The notes under the pieces were generated by a model. It saw only the letters and a list, made by a program, of their open reading frames with translations. It was not told where the DNA came from and did not search any database. Source: Trematomus loennbergii (Eukaryota; Chordata; Actinopteri; Perciformes; Nototheniidae). From it: DNA of 64,000 nucleotides. Location: assembly GCA_012861695.1 (NCBI GenBank), contig JAAOOA010000127.1, positions 19,366,255-19,430,254 of the forward strand. Reading direction: 5' to 3'. Made by a program: the position numbers and the translations under genes. Below, one piece after another: positions 1 to 24,240 of this stretch. Numbering within the stretch: position 1 is the first letter of the stretch; each line of letters opens with the position of its first letter.

Positions 1-2118
1 TTTTGTTCATGATCTGTTTGGGTTTGATTGGGGAAAAATCAATCTGTGTGCTGATGTTGAAACTGCATGGTCTTATTTTTATCTTGGTTTTATGGAAATT
101 ATAGATAGACATGCACCCCTACGTACTTTTAAAGTAAAGGGACGAGACAATCCTTGGTTTTCTGCTGAACTGTCCAGTCTCCTACATGAGAGAAACAAGG
201 CCTGGGCAAAGGCTAGGAAATCAGGCTCAGAGGTAGAATGGCTGCGTTTTAGGCAACTAAGAAATAGCTTCACTTCACAGGTCAAAAGTGCTAAGTCGAA
301 GTACTATTTGTCAGTTACCACAGAAAACCTAAATAATCCTAGGAAATTTTGGAAAGCCATAAAATCGCTATCCACCGGTGAGATCCGAAATGAGCTACCT
401 CCGTGCATTACCACAACATCTGGCTCTATATCGGACAGGGCTACTATGCTAAATTGTTTTAATGACCATTTTGTGTCCTGCGGTTCTATGTTTGATTCTG
501 TGACTAACTCTGCTTCTGTGAACACCACAGTCTGTGACTCTGAACAATGTGGTCTGGCAAACCCTTTCAGTTTTACTCCTTTTACTGTTGATGTTGATGT
601 TGGGAGGGAGGCAACTGTTTTAAATAATTATAGGCCCATCTCTAAATTGTCAGTTCTGGCTAAGGTTCTTGAACGCCTAGTGAGTGAACAGGTAAAGGTG
701 TTTTTATGTACAAATGACATCCTGTCTAAACATCAGTCAGGCTTCAGAAAGCAACATAGCACCATCACTGCCACAATGAAAGTGGTGAATGATGTGGCGA
801 GTTTTTAGATAATAAGCAGAGTTGTGCAGCTCTATTTATTGACCTTTCCAAAGCGTTTGATACCGTCGATCATCGCATCTTAAAGCAGAGGCTACTCAGT
901 ATTGGCTTATCCAGCCATGCAGTGGGGTGGTTTGTGAACTACCTCTCTGAAAGGTCCCAATGTGTTCATTTTGATGGGCTGTCTTCTGAGTGGTTAAACA
1001 TTACTAATGGTGTTCCTCAAGGTTCTGTTTTAGGTCCACTTTTATTCTCCATCTACATCAATAGTTTAGGTGAAAATGTCGATGGAGCAACCTTACATTT
1101 TTATGCGGACGATACCGTTATGTACTGTGCATGTCCCTCCATTAAGGAGGCTGTTGTTGAATTGCAAACTGCTTTTAACATTATTCAGACTCAGCTCTCT
1201 GAACTAAAGCTTCTTTTAAATGTGATAAAACCAAGGTAATGCTCTTTTCAAAAGCCAAAAAGACACCAGAGCCTGTTTTAGATATTTTAACTACGCAAGG
1301 AATAAAACTTGAAGTGGTTGCCTGTTACAAATACCTTGGTATCTGGCTTGATGATTGTCTCACTTTTAAACGTCATGTCAATAACCTGCTTAAAAAACTG
1401 AGGGTTAGACTAGGTTTCTTCTACAGGAACAAGTCCTGTTTCTCGCTCGAGGCCAGAAAAAGGCTAGTCACTGTGACCTTTTTACCTGTGCTGGACTATG
1501 GTGATCTGATTTATATGAATGCACCTGCCAATTGCCTGGTCAAGTTAGATGCTGCGTATCACAGTGCACTGAGATTTGTGACAAACTGTAAAGCATTAAC
1601 TCATCACTGTACCCTGTATGCAAGGGCTGGTCTGCCTTCACTAACTGTACGGAGGCTCAGTCACTGGTACATTTTTATATATAAAGCCATGTTAGGGAAA
1701 CTTCCATCCTACATCTGCTCCCTGATCTCACGGCGAATTGTAAGTGGCTACTGCCTGAGATCGCATGCTGTGGTTTTATTAAATGTGCCAACTGCTAGGA
1801 CTGTCTTAGGGAAAATAGCATTTAGATGCGCAGCTCCACTGTCCTGGAATAGTCTGCAATTAAAATGGAAACTGAGCAATCTGTGCCACTAAATGTTTTT
1901 AAAGCTCGGTTGGATGCTACTGAATCGGAAGCTGTTGGTACCTGTGCATGTGGATAGTATGTAATTTGTAATCCCTGTAATGCTACTGTATGATGTCCTT
2001 TTGTTGTTCTGTTTATGTTTTTAATGTTTCATGTGGAACCTACTTGAGCAGGTCTCCCTTGAAAAAGAGGTCAATGATCTCAATGGGATACAACCTGAAT
2101 AAATAAAGGTTTGAAATG
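1..2118 (+). mobile_element. LINE retrotransposon fragment with degenerate reverse transcriptase (jockey/L2-like)
   Basis: Non-LTR retrotransposon, cut by the left window edge. Positions 92-800 encode the linker that follows the endonuclease (WFSAEL...ERNKAW) and then LNNYRPIS and HQSGFRKQHST of the reverse transcriptase. The stretch 827-1215 carries FIDLSKAFDTVDH, GVPQGSVLGPLLF and the catalytic YADD motif at about 1102-1113. Positions 1239-1880 encode the C-terminal thumb and tail region. The reading frame slips near 801, 1223 and 1866, each fitted by one lost base, and the segment joining VDVDV to LNNYRPIS near 600 is too short, so an internal deletion is likely. The 3' end has AATAAATAAAGG followed by a short GAAAT-type tail at about 2098-2118. 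It is not functional as given. The clade is uncertain: L2, CR1 or Rex-like are all possible. It lies in or just upstream of eps8l2. Confidence 0.85.
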
Positions 2119-3220
2119 AAATGAAAGAGCTATAACAGAGTAAATGCTGGCCCAACATTCATCAGGTGGACAGAAACGCGACTGCAAATGAATGATAATG
2201 TTGCTCCGTAACTGCTGGATGTGTAAATAAGCAATTGTTTGCCTACAGCTCCACCATATAAACTAACTTTATAGGTGATTATATCAATATTGTGTTACTG
2301 CTGGATTTATAAATGGACCAGATGTGCTTTTTAGAGTGTGTACGTACTTTATTATTTTTTTGTTTTGTCACCATGAAAAGTATTTTATGTCTTAAAACAT
2401 GTCTTAAGTGCATCTTTATTTGGCGGAGTGTTCTGGCATCATTGTCATCTCTATTAAAAACACTGGTAGCACTGACTAACAATAATTCACAACATGCACC
2501 ATGCTGCTTACCATGACACTCTCACCTGCGGTACCAGCTTGAAGGTTATGCATGTCAATTTATAATTATGTGCCCCAGATGAGGAAGTGCACTGAGGAAG
2601 CATGGTGCTTTCGAGAAGTTACATCACTGGTCTTTGACCCTGCAGTAAATCTCTGCCTCTAATTGGTGCCCAGATAAAGCAAGATGTAATACCAGCCTGG
2701 CTACAAGTTAGAGGGGCACATCAAGTCATATAACCTTTTTGATATGAGATGTGTTCATTAAAACCTAAGAAAGGTGTTTTCATTTTACAAAATGTATCAC
2801 AGGTGGTTTTCATATTTGGAGTATAGGTATTCATTTATTGAAGAGAAAATATGCTGTTGTTTTAACTGCATTTTTGTAAAATACACTTTAAAATACCCTC
2901 TATGTAAATGATCACCTTATTATACATGCAACACTTATGTGATTATCATTTCACATAACAGTGTCACTGAATGGGAGTCTCCAGTTGAACCATGAAAACA
3001 AACGCATTACGTGTTCTTATGACTTCCTTATTGCCCTGCTGGGTCTCTTCAGTGTGTTCGACATTAGAGCTTCATTTCTTTTGTTGGGTCTTCTGAAACG
3101 TGCAACATGTGGAGTTTAGGTCAGTGTCACTGTTACTGTTTACATAGTTATATTGACAGTAAGATCGCAGGTGGACTTGTTGGATTTTCACTTTGTATGT
3201 CTTTGTTTTCTTATCAACAG
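2119..3220. other. Non-coding stretch between LINE and first recognised eps8l2 exon
   Basis: I see no exon here that I can support. The family normally has about 40 residues before the first exon found at 3221, so one or more N-terminal or 5' UTR exons of eps8l2 should lie here or left of the window. Short open frames on both strands at 2279-2516 show no recognisable similarity. Confidence 0.5.
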
Positions 3221-15882
<12,662 letters not shown>

Positions 15883-16735
15883 ACGGACGCTTTCCCCTCT
15901 TCAGAAGCTTCTTCAATCAAGCTCCTGTCAATTATCACCGACAGTGGAACATACTGAAATGTTGTATACATTTTTAATTGTATATTTATTTTGTATCACC
16001 CAATATGTATGTATTCCAGTGTTTTCTTATCTAATTATGTTGCTTCTGTTTTCATTGTTTTTGTATGAAAGAGGGTGACTGTGAATCCATGTACAGTTGT
16101 GAGAGGGTGTGTGTGGGAGCATGTGTAAGCACACCATGCATGTATCGTGCATATTTGTACTGTGTGGTCAATGTTTATGCTCATTGTCAATATTGCAGCT
16201 GCTTACTGAATGACTTCAATAAGTAGATCTTAGCTATAGCATAACTAAACCTGTGCCAGAATGTTTGACACCTTTTCTGATATATAGCCATTTATTTTCA
16301 TATTACTGTTTACAACTATAATAAATAATAAATCACAAACTACTGTATATGTCAGAAGTATTCTCATCAATCCTGCTTACTAACTGCAGTTCAGCTGTAG
16401 GTATTAATAGAAATAATGTTTTGAATCAGAATTCAGACATTCTGGCAAGAGAAACTCATTCATGACGTTATTGTACATAACAGTGAGATGCTGTCATTCA
16501 TGTTGTTTTGGAGCAGCATGATATTTGCAGTGTAAGCTGAACACATACAGGAAAAATAAGGAAAACATGAAAGTGTGTTGCTCTGATAATAATACTTAAA
16601 TGAAGATTTGGGCATTCAAGGGGTTGTAAATATAATGGGACAATAAAAAAATATCTTGTTAAATATTTGATGTCTCATCTTTTTGTAATGACTTTATTTC
16701 CTGTGTTTGTCACTGGATTAATAAAACCCGAGGTG
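15883..16735 (+). terminator. eps8l2: eps8l2 3' UTR and candidate poly(A) signals
   Basis: Sequence after the TGA at 15880-15882 is AT-rich and non-coding. AATAAA hexamers occur near 16320-16332, 16643 and 16720 on the plus strand, and any of them could end the transcript. The convergent fads2 3' end starts near 16755, leaving almost no intergenic space. Confidence 0.55.
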
Positions 16736-16753
16736 GAGAAACAGTCAATAGTT

Positions 16754-16762
16754 ATTTTATTG
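16754..16762 (-). terminator. fads2: Candidate fads2 poly(A) signal
   Basis: TTTTATT on the plus strand gives AATAAAA on the fads2 strand, about 375 bases past the stop codon. It is the nearest good hexamer I see. It is unproven, and fish fads2 transcripts could extend further. Confidence 0.4.
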
Positions 16763-17132
16763 TATAATGTAAGATCAAGAAAGAAGTTCAATTAAGTACA
16801 ATGATAACTTATCCTCAATTAAACAGGATTTGTCATTTTTTGTTGTTTCAGCATGATAGATAATGAAAAAAACATCACTTTAAAATACCTCACAATCCAT
16901 TTTCACAACTGTATCTATAACACCATACCACTGTTGCTCAAGACGCTGTAAGGCAATTCAGAGAAATCCTGTGAGCACAAAAATTGCGCACTGAATCTGA
17001 AAATACTAAAACGACACTAAGAAAGGATCATTCCCGTACTATCAACTGGAGTATAAAACCGAACAGATACAATCAATGTACGATGCAGTAGAAGAGAAAA
17101 ACTTCCTGTAGGTACAGTGTAGAGAAAAGACC

Positions 17133-20100
17133 TCATTTATGGAGATACGCGTCAAGCCAGAGGTCACCCGAGTTCTTCAGTGACCTGAAAAAAAACAAAA
17201 ATACACACGACATCTATCAGGCAAGAGGTTCATCACTTAACTTTGTTCAGCAAGAACATTTTATTTAGTTATAGCCCTCATTAATCTGTCAGTTGGTTAG
17301 TTTCATACCTTTGTTTTGTTTAACAATCTCCTCAAAAGCTTTTGTTTGTTGACAACCTCAACATGTCCTTTCCCAGCAGTAGATGATAAACTACTTTTAG
17401 TATTGGACTTACCTGAAAACATCAACAATGCCTTGCCACATTGTTTTGACGCTGTAAGGAATCCCATGTTTCTCACACAGAGCACGGACCAGCGGGGCCA
17501 CCCGATGGTAGTTGTGGCGCGGCATCGTGGGAAACAAACTTCAGACGAGAAACGGAACAGAAAGCGTCCATCGGACATGTTTAAAAAATAGTGTTATAAT
17601 TTTAAATTGAAATCAAGGTTGTTGTTTAAAATCAGCTTATTTCACTGTCATATGTGAGTTTATTATAATATATTTAATAGTATATTGTACATCAGCTTTT
17701 TCCAACTCTATTCAATGAAGCTATACTGTATAATGTTTATGCTGAGTATAGTATTCAAATCATTTCATACTAATTTCTTCAAATAAAAACTTACAAAACT
17801 TTGAAAACTTTCTCTTTTTATCTGGACACTAAAAAAGTGTGGCTACTTAATTCTTGAAGATCATCATGCTTTCAGATTTCAGGAATGATGTACTGATGGA
17901 CTTGTAATGCTTTTTGTATCTATAAGATGATTATTTCCCATTTATTTGAAGATCTTTTTGATTGTTTTCCTATAAGCTTTTGAGCTGATGAACACATGCT
18001 CTGCTCAGACTAGATCATTGACTCACTGATGTTCGATTTGAAAGTTGAGGTGCCCGCTGAACCAGTCGTTGAAGGGGGACTGCTTGATATTACAGGTGGC
18101 CTTTAGCTAAAACAGAGAGCGAGAAAAAATGCAAATGAATATATCAGCATCACATACAGATCACTGTGGACTGTCCCCTAAAAACCTGCGGGTACCTGCA
18201 TGGAGAGCCAGTCCCGGTGCTTATCGTGGTCGATGTCCATCGGCAGATGATTCATCTGAGTCACCCACACAAACCAGTGACTCTCCAAAAACCTGCCATT
18301 CACAACAACACCAGTCAGGAATAACCATGTGATCCAGGTAGATAACATGTCGGCTTCTATTACATTATAAAGGGTTTGTTAGTTGAAAATAATGTTATTT
18401 TTGTAATTTAAGTAAAAACAATTATATTATGAATCAAACATTTAAACATTTCAACTTTTGGGTATCATTGGAATCCTATTCTAGCATAACATTTTTTGCA
18501 GCTCGCAGTTTAAAGTGGACCTATCATGCTATATTTGAATAATATATTGTAGGGCCATACCTATATAAAACATGTCTGTGAAGTTTTTTTTTCAAAATAC
18601 CAAACAGATCATGCATTTTAGCCATGCCTCATTTCGCTCTATTTGCTGCATTCCAGCCCTGTTTTTGCAAGGGCTGATTCTGTGGCAAATGAGCTGCAGC
18701 TGACCACGCCCCCCTGCAAAGGAGGGGGGTGAGGCACGAGCGTCATGTTACCATGCTGTTACCATGCTGTTACCATGCTGTTACCATGCTGTTACCATGC
18801 TGTTACCATGCCACGGCAACCTCTCATTCCCCTGATAGGTGGAGAGTTGCCCATATAGGCGGAGCTCCTTGTTTCTGACGTCAGAGATATTTCAAATCTG
18901 TATCAGTCTATATCAGATCCGTTGCAGCCCCGTTTTTAGAGATTTGGGTATGGAGGAAAATAGAGAGGGTTGTGTTTTCTGACACTTGGTGAGTTCCCTG
19001 ACACACCGGGGACACATATTCATGCATAAAAGACGTACAAAAGTGCATTTTGCATGATAGGTCCCCTTTAAGTGACAATAAATGTGTATTTTTGAGTTTT
19101 TAGTTGTTTTTTGATTTGTTTAGAGTAATCGTTGCAGCATAGGTACAAACAAGAGGCATGTATGAGTGGTTAGATGTCAGTATTTGATTGTGTTACAGTA
19201 GGTGTGTGTTGGGGTTGTATTGATTACCTGACAAAGGTGATGAGCATCACTGAGCCGAACAGGCCGAACATGGGTATAGAACAGCACAGGTAGCGAAGGT
19301 AGTACGACAAAGACCAAGCCAGGTCCTTCAAAAGAGAGGAAGGTTAATTAGATGGATATAATATCTACTTTTCTTAAGTCATAAACATAAATAAAGAAGA
19401 AAATAATTTAGATCAGACTTTTTATCTCACTGGCCTCTCAGGGTTTCTCGCATACATATTCAGTTATCAGACAGAAAATGTTGCTTATGTAATCTGCACT
19501 GTAACACAATAAGACAGCATCTTACCACCCAGTCGTGGCGTGAAATCATGGTGCGTATGATCTGCACGTGGAAGTAAATTGGAATGAGTAGCGGGGGTCC
19601 AACTATAGGGGAGGAAAAAATAACAGTTATACCTGTGAAGTTTTACAGTTTCAATTTGTTTAAATGACTCCAGGAAACATACCAAGAAAGAAGTACTGGT
19701 GTTGGTAGTGGTAGGGCATATATTTGATCTTTTTTATGCCGTACTGTAACAGAGAAAACAGAGTTAGAATGAGAGTCTGGTCAAATGCTGTATATATTAG
19801 TTTTTTACTGAACTTGCCTCCACTGGTTGAGTGGCTCCAACCACGAAGACGTGCAACATGTTGACATCAGGGTCCTTACTGAAGATGTTGGGTTTAGCAT
19901 GATGCTGGAAATGTCTGTGATTCCACCAGTTAGCAGACGCACCCTAAGAAAAACAATCTCTTAATAACTGTGAAAAAACGTAATTGTAAATAGGATTAGG
20001 AATACCAATTACCTTCAAATGGCCGATGGAAAACTTGTGCAACACGTGATTCCAGCTGGATTTCTTAAAGACGGACAGATGGCCAAAGTCATGCTGCAGC

Positions 20101-23100
20101 CACCCAGCCTGCAACTGCAGAAGAAGAAGTGAAAAAAGCATTAATATATTCAAAACATAATCAAATGTACGCCTGGGTGTAAATATCACTGTCTACAATG
20201 GACAACTGGGTGCATTGTTTCTTTGCCATGTAATATATACACCCAGGCATTGTACAATATAGTCGCCCAGGTGCAAATAGCATCTGCCTTAATTTATAGT
20301 TAGGCACAGACATGCAAAAGGCCCAACTACCACTCCTATACAAGCTACACAGAGATTTTATAGTTGTGTTGAGCCTATTTCTATTATTGATTTGTGTCTC
20401 TTTGTGGTCTCTACACCTCTCTATGTGGTCTTGTGTCTAATTTTGTTACCCTTTTATTTTAGTGACTTTTTAATGCTTTGTTTCTTTTCATTTTGGTTCT
20501 TTTCAAGTCATTTTCTCCGTGTCTTTGATGATTCTTTGTGGTTGTTTTTCCCCTTTTAATAGTCAGTTTATTATGGATTATTTGTGTGTCTTTGAAACTG
20601 TTTTGCATAACTTTCTTTTTCATGTTCCAGTCTTTTTATGTTTCTTTGTGATAACTTTTGAATCTCTTCCACTATATGAGAAAATGTATGATGTTTGACT
20701 CACCTGAGCAGTTGCCAGCATGAAGGCGCTCAGAAACGTCAGAGTCCAGCTGGTCCCCCAGACCCAGATGATGAGCCAGGCGAGGGCCTCCAGCAGCAGG
20801 ATGTGACCCAGGTGGAGGCAGAAGAACAGAGGCCGGGCTTCAAACAGACCCTCGCTCTCTGCCTTCGCACGTAAAGAGTGGAAATCTTTTATGATTGCCG
20901 CCTGAAAGTAGAGAAGAAGAAACAGACAGGTCCAGCAAAGTTCAACAGATGATGCAAGCAATAAAAAAGTATGCATGCGTGCTGCTATACATGGTATCTA
21001 TTCACCATGTTGTACCAATAAGACGTGACTATTGAGATGTTGATTTATTTGAAGAATCTGAAGCACATCTCACGTTTTTGTCCCGGTCCTGACTTGGCTC
21101 TGTTGCTGCCAGCTCTCCAATGAACAGGGGCTTCAGAAACTTTTGTACATATTTTACGTTGGGATGAAAAGCAGTGAATGCCTCCTGGAAAACAGAAATT
21201 AGAAATCTTGTCAGAGAATAATTTAATAACATGTGTACATGTACAAGTCATTATTGGGGTTAAAGTCCCCTCGTAGGTGGTTAAAGTCCCCTACGTGTGC
21301 CGTTTTGGTTTCAAGACCCTGGTTCGGAGGACACCAAAAAAAGTCCTAGAAAAGACAACTTAAACTTAAAGGGGACCTATCATGCAAAATGCACTTTTGT
21401 ACGTCTTTTATACATGAATATGTGTCCCCGGTGTTCCAGGGAACTCACCAAGTGTCAGAAAACACAACCCTCTCTATTTTCCTCCATACCCAAATCTCTA
21501 AAAACGGGGCTGCAACGGATCTGATACAGATTTGAACATTTCTCTGACGTCAGGACGGAGGAGCTAACCTATCAGGGGAATGAGAGGTTGCCGTGGCATG
21601 GTAACAGCATGGTAACACGACGCTCGTAACTCGGCCCCCTCCTTTGCAGGGGGGCGTGGTCAGCTGCAGCGCATGCAAAGACAGGGTGGAGGAGAGCAAA
21701 ATAGAGCGAAATGAGGCATGGCTAAAATGCATGATCTGTTTGGTATTTTGAAAAAGAAAACCTATAAATATACCTTATATAGGTATGGCCCTACAATATA
21801 TTATTCAAATATAGCATGATAGGTCCACTTTAACTAATGTGCATTTAAAGAAAAAAGGAATTGTTTTGGCGAAAACTAAAAAGGTACCATGGGGTAGAGG
21901 AATTAGTTTTGGTTTCAAAACCCTGGTTCACGGAGGATACCAAAAAAGTCCTAGAAAGACAAGGTAAACTTAAAGTGGACCTATCATGCTATATTTGAAT
22001 AATAAAGTGTAGGACCATACCTATATAAGGCATATTTATACTTTTTTTTTTCAAAATACCAAACAGATCATGCATTTTAGCCATGCCTCATTTTGCTCAA
22101 TTTGACATTTTTTAGATCTGTTTTAGCAAGGGTTGATTCTGTGAGCAACAGCACCATCTAGAGGCCTGGCATATGTACTACAACGTCTCCAGCGCTTTCG
22201 AACGGCAATGCCGTGGCTGTCTCCTCCTGATTGGTGGAGTTGGCCCAATAGCCGTAGCGCCACTGTCCTGACGTCAGGACAGTGTTCAAATCTGGATCAG
22301 TTTTTATCAGATCCGTTACAGCCCCTTTTTTAGAGATTTGGGTATGGAGGAAAATAGAGAGGGTTGTGTTTTCTGACACTTGGTGAGTTCCCTGGAACAC
22401 CGGGGACACATATTCATGTATAAAAGACGTACAAAAGTGCATTTTGCATGATAGGTCCCCTTTAACTATTTGCATTTAAAAATAAAAAAGAGGAATAGTT
22501 TCGGCGAAAACTAAAAGGTACCATGGGGTCAGATTATAATTTTCCAAAGGGGGGTTTGTTCAGATGTGTGTATCTCACACTGCACTGTAACTGTGATTCA
22601 TGTATCTTTGCTTTTAAATGAGTGTTTTTAGATATCATTTCATAATATGTTTCTTAAATGCTATTAATGTCTTTCATTTTTGTAAAGCACTTTGAATTGC
22701 CTTGTGTTGAAATGTGCTATATAAATTGCCTTGCCTTGCCTTGCCTTGCCTTGCCTTGCCTTGCTTTGCCTTGCCTTGCCTTGCCTTGCCTTGCCTTGCC
22801 TTGCCTTGCCTCGCCTCGCCTCGCTACTATTAATAATAGTAAAAGTACAGGTTCTGCATAAATATGGGCCCTGTAAATGTTATGTTACAAATATATTTCT
22901 AGCTTGTCAATACTGATGCAACAATGTGTAAGCACTGCAGCATATTGCTGGTGTAGCCTGACGTAAGGGGCAGGTACACTTCAAAGGGACACATGATACA
23001 TCTTTGAGGGTATGATAAAGGATAGAAACCACTAGTTAAATATTCAAAGATGTGTTGGATTTTAAGAGCATAGGACATGAAACGTGAATTTCTCTAGTCA

Positions 23101-23552
23101 CAAAGTGACTATGACCGTCGGATTAATGCAGTGAATTAAAAAGTACTATAGTACATGTCCCTCTGAAATGTGAGGGTGTACTGTAGAAGTAAAAAGTATT
23201 TTACCTGTTGAAAATGTTGAGTTACATTTCCCCACTGACATGTTTGAACACCACACCAACTGAAGCCACTTATATTCTCAGCCTCAGGTAATATGTTATA
23301 TTAACCATAACATATATAATTAGTCATTAAAGCAACATATCACCGAGGCGTCCTCTCCTGCGTAGTGGCTGATGACCCGGCTGCCTCCTGGGTGTCTTTT
23401 GGCCCACTGTGTGATGTTGTAAACCTTCCGATCAATCACCAGCCACTGGTCCATCCTGTTGCAGTGGCTCTGCACCTCCTCCCAGGTGTAGACCCCCCGG
23501 CTTGCCCGCTGCCCGGCTCCCCTGCCTCCGTCAGATGGCCTCCACCTCCCAT
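17133..23552 (-). CDS. fads2: Acyl-CoA 6-desaturase (fatty acid desaturase 2)
   Basis: ER-membrane front-end desaturase that inserts the delta-6 double bond in LC-PUFA synthesis, taking electrons through its own cytochrome b5 domain. Coding exons on the minus strand: 23344-23552, 21074-21184, 20704-20901, 20013-20114, 19818-19943, 19683-19743, 19526-19602, 19228-19325, 18196-18292, 18027-18106, 17413-17538, 17133-17184. Visible motifs are heme HPGG (exon 1), histidine box HDFGH (exon 4), HRHFQHH (exon 5) and QIEHH split across exons 10 and 11. The C-terminus is LWLDAYLHK. Exon sizes match the mammalian gene as I recall it. The total is 1337 nt; one more base gives 445 codons plus stop, the usual teleost length. 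That base is missing from a G run in exon 1, so the ATG at 23552-23550 is out of frame as given. Residues FHVQ in exon 7 are delta-6/5-like, not the YXXN of fish delta-4 enzymes. Intron 5 has a GC donor. Confidence 0.96.
18510..19071 (-). mobile_element. MITE family B, copy 2 (inverted)
   Basis: Bounded by TTAAAGTGGACCTATCATGC and GCATGATAGGTCCCCTTTAA, with TTAA at each end. It lies in fads2 intron 8 (18293-19227). Internally it holds GCTGCAGCTGACCACGCCCCCC and an expanded 11-base tandem repeat. It is closest to copy 3. Confidence 0.85.
18744..18812. repeat. 11-base minisatellite inside MITE B copy 2
   Basis: About six copies of CATGCTGTTAC in tandem. The same place in copy 3 has only about two units (GGTAACAGCAT), so the array expanded after this copy inserted. 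Confidence 0.9.
20115..20703 (-). other. fads2 intron 3, no gene seen
   Basis: AT- and T-rich intron. Two short open frames here are not supported. Confidence 0.6.
21366..21833 (+). mobile_element. MITE family B, copy 3
   Basis: Begins TTAAAGGGGACCTATCATGC and ends GCATGATAGGTCCACTTTAA, 468 bases. The internal part (CCGTGGCATGGTAACAGCATG, GGGGGGCGTGGTCAGCTGC) is of the copy 2 subtype. It has no transposase. Confidence 0.88.
21970..22465 (-). mobile_element. MITE family B, copy 4 (inverted, different subtype)
   Basis: Begins TTAAAGTGGACCTATCATGC and ends TGATAGGTCCCCTTTAA, 496 bases. Its centre (GGCATATGTACTACA, CGTCTCCAGCGCTTTCGA, CCAATAGCCGTAGCGCCAC) matches copy 1, not its neighbour copy 3. 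Confidence 0.88.
22660..22825 (+). repeat. LINE-type 3' end with (TTGCC)n tail
   Basis: TGTAAAGCACTTTGAATTGCC and GTGCTATATAAAT resemble the 3' ends of fish L2-like LINEs and their SINEs. These lead directly into about 20 pentamers TTGCC (22726-22824), the last few changed to TCGCC. It is a 5'-truncated insertion in fads2 intron 1. Confidence 0.65.
22860..23340 (-). other. fads2 intron 1 remainder with a common fish repeat fragment
   Basis: Positions 23140-23210 (AAAAAGTACTATAGTACATG, CTCTGAAATGTGAGG, GTAGAAGTAAAAAGTA) match the end of an abundant teleost repeat. Nothing else is supportable. Confidence 0.5.
23493..23498 (-). other. fads2: One-base loss in G run of fads2 exon 1
   Basis: Minus-strand GCC + GGGGGG + TC. 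Seven Gs would join the ATG frame ([14 protein letters not shown]) to [10 protein letters not shown]; six do not. The exon would then be 210 bases and the whole CDS 1338. Confidence 0.88.
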
Positions 23553-24171
23553 CTTCACTGCTGTCTCTGGCCTGGGTCCACCTGCGCACTTAAGTCCCAG
23601 TCAGTCACAGACTTGACACCTGGATGAAGAAACAGAGGTGTGTTAATCCCCTGGGACAGTGTGCGAGGAGAGGGAGTTAGGAAGAAAATGATTTTAACCT
23701 GTTGCTCTCTTTAGTTTAACCTCCCAGCCTGTGTTACACAAGTGAAGTCAGAAAAAGAGCACAGCAACATCTTCACTAATAATTGATGATGAAAACTCGA
23801 CAACAAGCAGGCTGCTGGTGAAAAAGGGTGGATTCAAATGTGGAGTTTGCATCATTCGTCTGTATCGACGTTTACCTCAAATGTGCATGTCAAGTGCACA
23901 TCCTCACATTATAAAACACGCAAATTATCTAGGCTACTGTATATTTAGACTTTTATGAGTTTGTGTGCGACTATTCATCTTCACAGCCGCATATGAAAGC
24001 AATAAGTCGCGGTTCATTATAAAACGCGGCTGTAAAACACAGACCCATCAAATCACAGTCTCTCCATTACCGCTGATCGGCTGGTTATTGATCAGTTAAA
24101 CACTGATCACAGATAGCAGACGGTACAGGCCCGCTACATTAACATAAAAAAGACAAATATGTCACACTTAC

Positions 24172-24240
24172 AGGATCCAGATTTTGACAACTCTCCCCGG
24201 GTTTCAGTCACATTCACACACCGGCTCACTTTATATGATC
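24172..24240 (-). promoter_or_regulatory. fads2: Probable fads2 non-coding first exon and TATA box
   Basis: On the minus strand ATCCT/GTAAGTG (boundary 24172/24171) is a strong donor. CTTCATCCAG/GTGTC near 23620 is a matching acceptor just 5' of the coding exon, so a spliced 5' UTR is likely. TATAAAG lies at 24229-24235 on the minus strand, placing a start near 24200. An ATTGG (inverted CCAAT, NF-Y-type) lies upstream at 24373-24377. All of this is inferred from signals only. Confidence 0.45.

Larger units (their letters stand above)
21308..22530. repeat. Tandem duplication carrying MITE B copies 3 and 4
   Basis: Unit 1 is 21308-21900 and unit 2 is 21911-22530. Left arms (CCCTGGTTC..., AAAAAAGTCCTAGAAA; 21308-21365 and 21911-21969) and right arms (GGCGAAAACTAAAA, GGTACCATGGGG; 21834-21897 and 22466-22528) are direct repeats. 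Each pair encloses a MITE B at the same TAAAC/TTAA...TTAA/CTA position. The unit lies in fads2 intron 1. Confidence 0.85.

Noticed and set aside
22658..22916. Repetitive ALPCL open frames
   Set aside because: Translation of the (TTGCC)n tail of a LINE-type insertion.
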